Origin: Anthonomus grandis grandis
Lineage: Eukaryota; Arthropoda; Insecta; Coleoptera; Curculionidae
Assembly: GCF_022605725.1 (NCBI RefSeq)
Contig: NC_065547.1
Span: forward strand, 24,903,167-24,967,166
Direction: 5' to 3'
DNA: 64,000 nucleotides
Shown: piece after piece, positions 60,463 through 64,000 of the stretch
Numbering within the stretch: the first letter of the stretch is position 1
How the letters are laid out: the number at the start of each line of letters is the position of its first letter
The notes under the pieces: generated by a model
The model's database searches: none
What the model was told of the DNA's origin: nothing
What the model saw: the letters and a program-made list of their open reading frames with translations, nothing else
Position numbers and translations under genes: made by a program

Positions 60463-62121
60463 ATGTACTATCCAAATAAAAAATAATCTAGATTTCTTTG
60501 TGTATTTAATGGCTAGATGATATTTGAATTGTAGCTATTTTTTTATGTTTTTATAGCTGTGAAGTTAACAAAAATAGGATGTGGTATTTTATATGGTATT
60601 TTGTGTTATAATCAGTATAGTATAACTAAGTATATTTTTTGTAAGGTTTTGGTGCAGGTTTCAAATTGTAAATACAAATTTTATGTAAGAGGTCATATAC
60701 ATAACTAGGTATAGTTTTTGTAAGGCTTAATTTGGTCTAGGTTTAAAATTGTAAAAACAATTTTTAGGCATCATAGGTGTTGGTTTCTGTATAATTATTT
60801 TTATATCTTTTATTTTAAGACTAAAATGTTAGCTTATTTTGTATGTTAATATTCAACTAATAATTTTCTATTACATTTTGTTTGCTATGTTTTTAATATT
60901 TTTTAGAGTGCAGAAAAGCTAATTGGATTAACTTGAAATTAACATGGAACGAGGAGGACGATCCTCTGTGAGTATATATTTATTAATTAAAATGTATACA
61001 GAGCAGTAATTTTTTTTTCATGTTACTACAAAAAAAACTATTGAATGGAAGTTTGAATGGTTTGGGCTGTATATACATGACCAGCAAAGATGACAAATAA
61101 GCTAAAGAAGTACGAGTCTACATACTATATACCAGATTAATACATTTAGCCTCTTTGCATTTAATTTTGAGGTTGTTGATATTAAAAATACCATAAATTA
61201 TTATATTTAAATAACAAATAATTTATAAATTTTTATTATTTGAAATAAACAAAGTTAAAATATAATTTCTACGTTTTTTTTTGTTTTCTGTTCTTATACC
61301 TTGACTTTTTAGTCATATTTACCCTTTATCCAGCTTTTCCAACCATATATATACTTTATATCAACCACTAAAGTATAATGTATAGAATATGTATAGTGGT
61401 AGTGGACAATTTAAAATAATTAAAATAATATACTTTCAAATAACTATTGACAATTATTATATTACTAAGGTGCATATTAGAAATTATGACATAGAGGTAT
61501 GTAAAAATGCGAACTTGCGAAAAATGTTCACCGTATATTGTTAAAAAAATTAATTGCCATTTATTTTTATTTTCTAACTTTTTTATTTATCCACTCATCC
61601 ACCTATTAACCAATTAATTTATCAGCTCTACACATCAATTCAATTTCGTATCACCCCATTTTTAATATTTAACTAAGAATAATAATTAAATAATTCATAC
61701 ATTGCGCTTACACGTACCGCTATACCAAATGATTAACAAATTTCGTCAATAAAAGAGATAATTTGCTATAAAAACCAAATTTGGCAAGTACATATTTATA
61801 AAATATTTTTAAAATAATAATTGATCACACGCTGTAAATATTAAAAAAAAATCAATAATCCATTTACTAATAATAGCTAAAATATCTTCTTATTAAATGT
61901 TTTTAATGCATATTGCACTTTTCTTCATCTCAAATATATACGCATCATAAAAACCTAATTAAATATAAAAATGAATAGAAAAACTCTACATAAATATATA
62001 TACATTAAAAATTTCCTATTTTGAATTTGGCGGTTCGCATACCACGCCCTCGCGGATGCCGAAGGCCGAAGCGCTCTCGTTGGCTAGGCATATTTGTATT
62101 TTAACGTATGCTGCTGAAGTG

Positions 62122-62479
62122 GATAAGCAGCTTTTGTCTTTCCTCGCGCGACTTATCGATACACTTATTTTTTGACGCGCGCATGCGCAGGACGCTGATG
62201 CCACGGTCACAAGTCAGTGACGCTGGACGGTTATTAATTCAAATAAATGAAAAACTGTACAGTATCCTCAGCGTATTCCCACCCACTTTTAGTTCAAGTA
62301 ATGAATTTATGTAAGGAATGAAAATTATATAGGACTCATTATACTCCCTTGGGGAAAAACCATTTTAATTATTCTGGAGAACTTAATGTTATTTGCTTTA
62401 GTATATTGTTTTCTTGAAGATAAATAACTTTTAAAGACTTCCAGAATTCCTCTCACTCCATAATTTTCACGAACATCAA
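62122..62479. other. Right flank of MULE with GC-rich patch, no gene
   Basis: A local CpG-rich patch at 62130-62230 (gacgcgcgcatgcgcaggac) stands out from the AT-rich background. Nothing was recognised. Confidence 0.35.
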
Positions 62480-62790
62480 GGAGCTTTTGATGAGACCCTG
62501 TATTCTAACTAGCGAGGTTCATGAACATCACTATCAACCTCTTATTATCGTCAAGGCCTCTGGGGATCACCCTATAGCATCGATGGTCCCTCTTCCTTCT
62601 AAAAATCCATATTGTCTCGGCAATAAGATTTTAGTCTATCCTTTATTGCTTTTTCCAATATTTTGCTTACGTTATTATTTAGGCTAATTGGTCGATAATT
62701 TTTAATTTTCTTTCGTGATTACGCCTTATGAATTGGAATTATTAAGAAGACTCTAAAGTATTTTGTTACATTTCCCGTTTTAAAATGTGT
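62480..62790 (-). pseudogene. LINE reverse transcriptase fragment
   Basis: The minus strand reads FRVFLIIPIHKA (near 62755), then NYRPISLNNNVSKILEKAIK and, after a frame change, QYGFLEGRGTIDAIG (62600-62570). These match the 'IPI.K…NYRPISL…KILEK…QYGFRKGRSTI.AI' landmarks of Jockey/CR1/R1-type reverse transcriptases. It covers only the fingers region. Confidence 0.72.
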
Positions 62791-63439
62791 TAAGGGGTAA
62801 AACAATAAAAATGTGAATTACCTTTCATATCTCACTGGATATTCTGTCCATCCTTGGACTACTGATTTTATTGATGATTCTTTGATACTGGTTTTAAAAA
62901 CATAGATAAGTTGGGACTTTGGTTTAGGTCTAATTTATGTAGTTGCAAGGGCACTTTTATTTGTTTTTCTTTTATTTGTTCTCAGTACCGATATCCACAA
63001 AGTATTTATTGCAAAAGTTCGCCATCACAAGAGGCAATAAGGAGTAATCTATGCACTGCTACTTTGTCCTAATATTAAACAGTTCTGAAATCACTGTGCG
63101 AACAATTAGCTCAGCCTATTCCCTTGGTCTCCAAGTCAAATATTTAAGACAAGAATCCTTAAATGTTGTCTTTTGGAATGATTCAGTTTATAATTGCGCA
63201 CATATTGAAACTTAATGAATATTTCTAGGTCTCCCGAGTTAACCTGCCTTGATTTGTATCTATCGGAAAGTATTAAGAATATAGTATTTGCATCAAGACC
63301 AACTTCCTGAAACAATATGATTGCAAGAATTAGGAATGTCATCTGGAACATCCCACGAGATGAATTTGAGAAAGCAGAAATTGTTGCTGTTTTTTCAACT
63401 CATTAGCGTCTGCAGATGTGCATCCAAAATAACGGAGGA
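62791..63439. other. No gene recognised
   Basis: AT-rich sequence between two LINE fragments. The last 80 bases may already belong to the LINE starting near 63440, since a frame there reads GYLDPFVSEDNHH, a typical endonuclease end. Confidence 0.35.
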
Positions 63440-64000
63440 TTTTGGGATATTTGGATCCCTTTGTGTCTGAAGATAACCATCACATTTTTTTGAAAATAAA
63501 TTTTAAATTAACATCGGAGAAAAACATTGTTAGTAACTCATATACAAAGTTAACATTCTATAAGGCCAATTATGATACCATCAATGAAAATTATTACTTC
63601 AAATCAGTAGGACAAATTATTTACTTCTAAAGATGTAAACATTAACCTTGCAAGTTTTTATGAAGTTTTAGATAACATAGTTATCAACCATATCCCTAAA
63701 ATTAAGATCAACAAGACACAATAACCTTTATGGTTTTTTAAACAATCAGCCTAATTAAAAGTAAACTAAGGACACATAAAATGTGGAAAGTGTACCGAAC
63801 TGTACCAAAACACTAAAACTTAATATACACAATGATTATAAGGATTATGTTTATAAAGCCGAAAAAAAAATTGTCAAGGACGTTAAATGTTTTTGGTCAT
63901 TTTTTCACAACAAAAAAAATACTAAGAGTATTTGAACCTTCTGATGCACCAGCTTTAATTAAGCCTAGGCAATATCAGGAATGTTTTGTAGTTACCAATA
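63440..64000 (+). pseudogene. LINE ORF2 fragment (endonuclease end and linker), runs off the window
   Basis: It reads LDPFVSEDNHHIFLKINF (canonical '…VPEDEHHPSL.I', the terminal SDH-like motif of the endonuclease) and FYKANYDTINENYYF; after a frame change it continues SKDVNINLASFYEVLDNIVI and NHIPKIKINKTQ, then DVKCFWSFFHNKKNTKS. This is the linker between endonuclease and reverse transcriptase in Jockey-group elements. At least two frame breaks are present. The reverse transcriptase would lie beyond 64000. Confidence 0.7.

Larger units (their letters stand above)
57267..62112 (+). mobile_element. Mutator-like element (MULE) with 9-bp TSD
   Basis: The ends AGCATACGTTAAAATACAAA (57267) and TTTGTATTTTAACGTATGCT (to 62112) are perfect inverted repeats over at least 24 bases, with weaker similarity further in (gccaa..agag). 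They are flanked by gcggaagtg (57258-57266) and gctgaagtg (62113-62121), a 9-bp duplication with one mismatch, as expected for MULEs. A spliced MULE transposase lies inside, followed by about 1.6 kb of AT-rich non-coding DNA (60480-62085) with nothing further recognised. Confidence 0.88.

Noticed and set aside
60944..60973. Mini-exon ATG GAA CGA GGA GGA … with a GTGAGT donor
   Set aside because: Eight codons only, inside the MULE non-coding part; no downstream exon could be linked.

Overview
This is an AT-rich eukaryotic window, almost certainly from an insect nuclear genome and plausibly a beetle (inference). The reasons are two spliced host genes of animal type, short GT-AG introns, and a dense, layered set of insect-type transposons. 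No prokaryotic features, CRISPR arrays or rRNA were seen.

Host genes. Only two were found, in convergent orientation. COX6C (cytochrome c oxidase subunit 6C; 22737-23006, plus strand) has two exons around a 54-bp intron. ERMP1 (endoplasmic reticulum metallopeptidase 1, M28 family; 23157-55210, minus strand) has twelve recognisable exons. They encode about 697 C-terminal residues: the second half of the peptidase domain, the multi-span membrane region and the lumenal C-terminal domain. Its N-terminal exons were not found and may lie beyond the window. The stop codons of the two genes are 150 bp apart and their poly(A) signals interdigitate. One ERMP1 intron is about 20.4 kb and holds a nest of transposons.

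Layout. 1-3000: decayed PIF/Harbinger elements with about 215-bp terminal inverted repeats (TIRs). 6141-7490: a Tc1 relic. 7700-10705: a broken hAT/ZMYM1-like gene, cut by an antisense IS630/Tc1-like transposase (10716-11660). 12483-20243: the most unusual block. Two R1-clade-like LINEs lie on the minus strand, and their outer ends abut TTGGG-type (CCCAA) telomere-like arrays; the LINE 3' end joins the array through a pure A tail. 20552-21644: an inverted copy of the 11.7-12.0 kb repeat, carrying a MITE. 22.7-31 kb: COX6C, the ERMP1 3' exons, and a mariner-like element with about 220-bp TIRs. 33-35.9 kb: hAT and LINE relics. 35878-43315: a PIF/Harbinger transposon with a 3-bp target-site duplication (TSD), whose transposase and MADF/BESS genes interlock on opposite strands, and which holds an almost intact LINE with a PHD-like ORF1. 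43.8-50.9 kb: a pogo relic, a tandem repeat, a foldback element with a tRNA-Leu-like sequence inside, a MULE-like MITE with a perfect 9-bp TSD, and a mariner with about 480-bp TIRs. 51-55.2 kb: ERMP1 membrane and peptidase exons mixed with LINE, Tc1 and mariner relics. 57267-62112: a Mutator-like (MULE) element with a spliced but broken SWIM-type transposase and a near-perfect 9-bp TSD. 62.5-64 kb: LINE fragments.

How it fits together. Apart from the two housekeeping genes, the window is a record of transposons inserted into transposons. The best candidate for an under-described system is the association of R1-clade LINEs with TTGGG arrays, which resembles the telomere-specific TRAS/SART LINEs of moths. 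All family calls come from reading motifs by eye; no database search was run.
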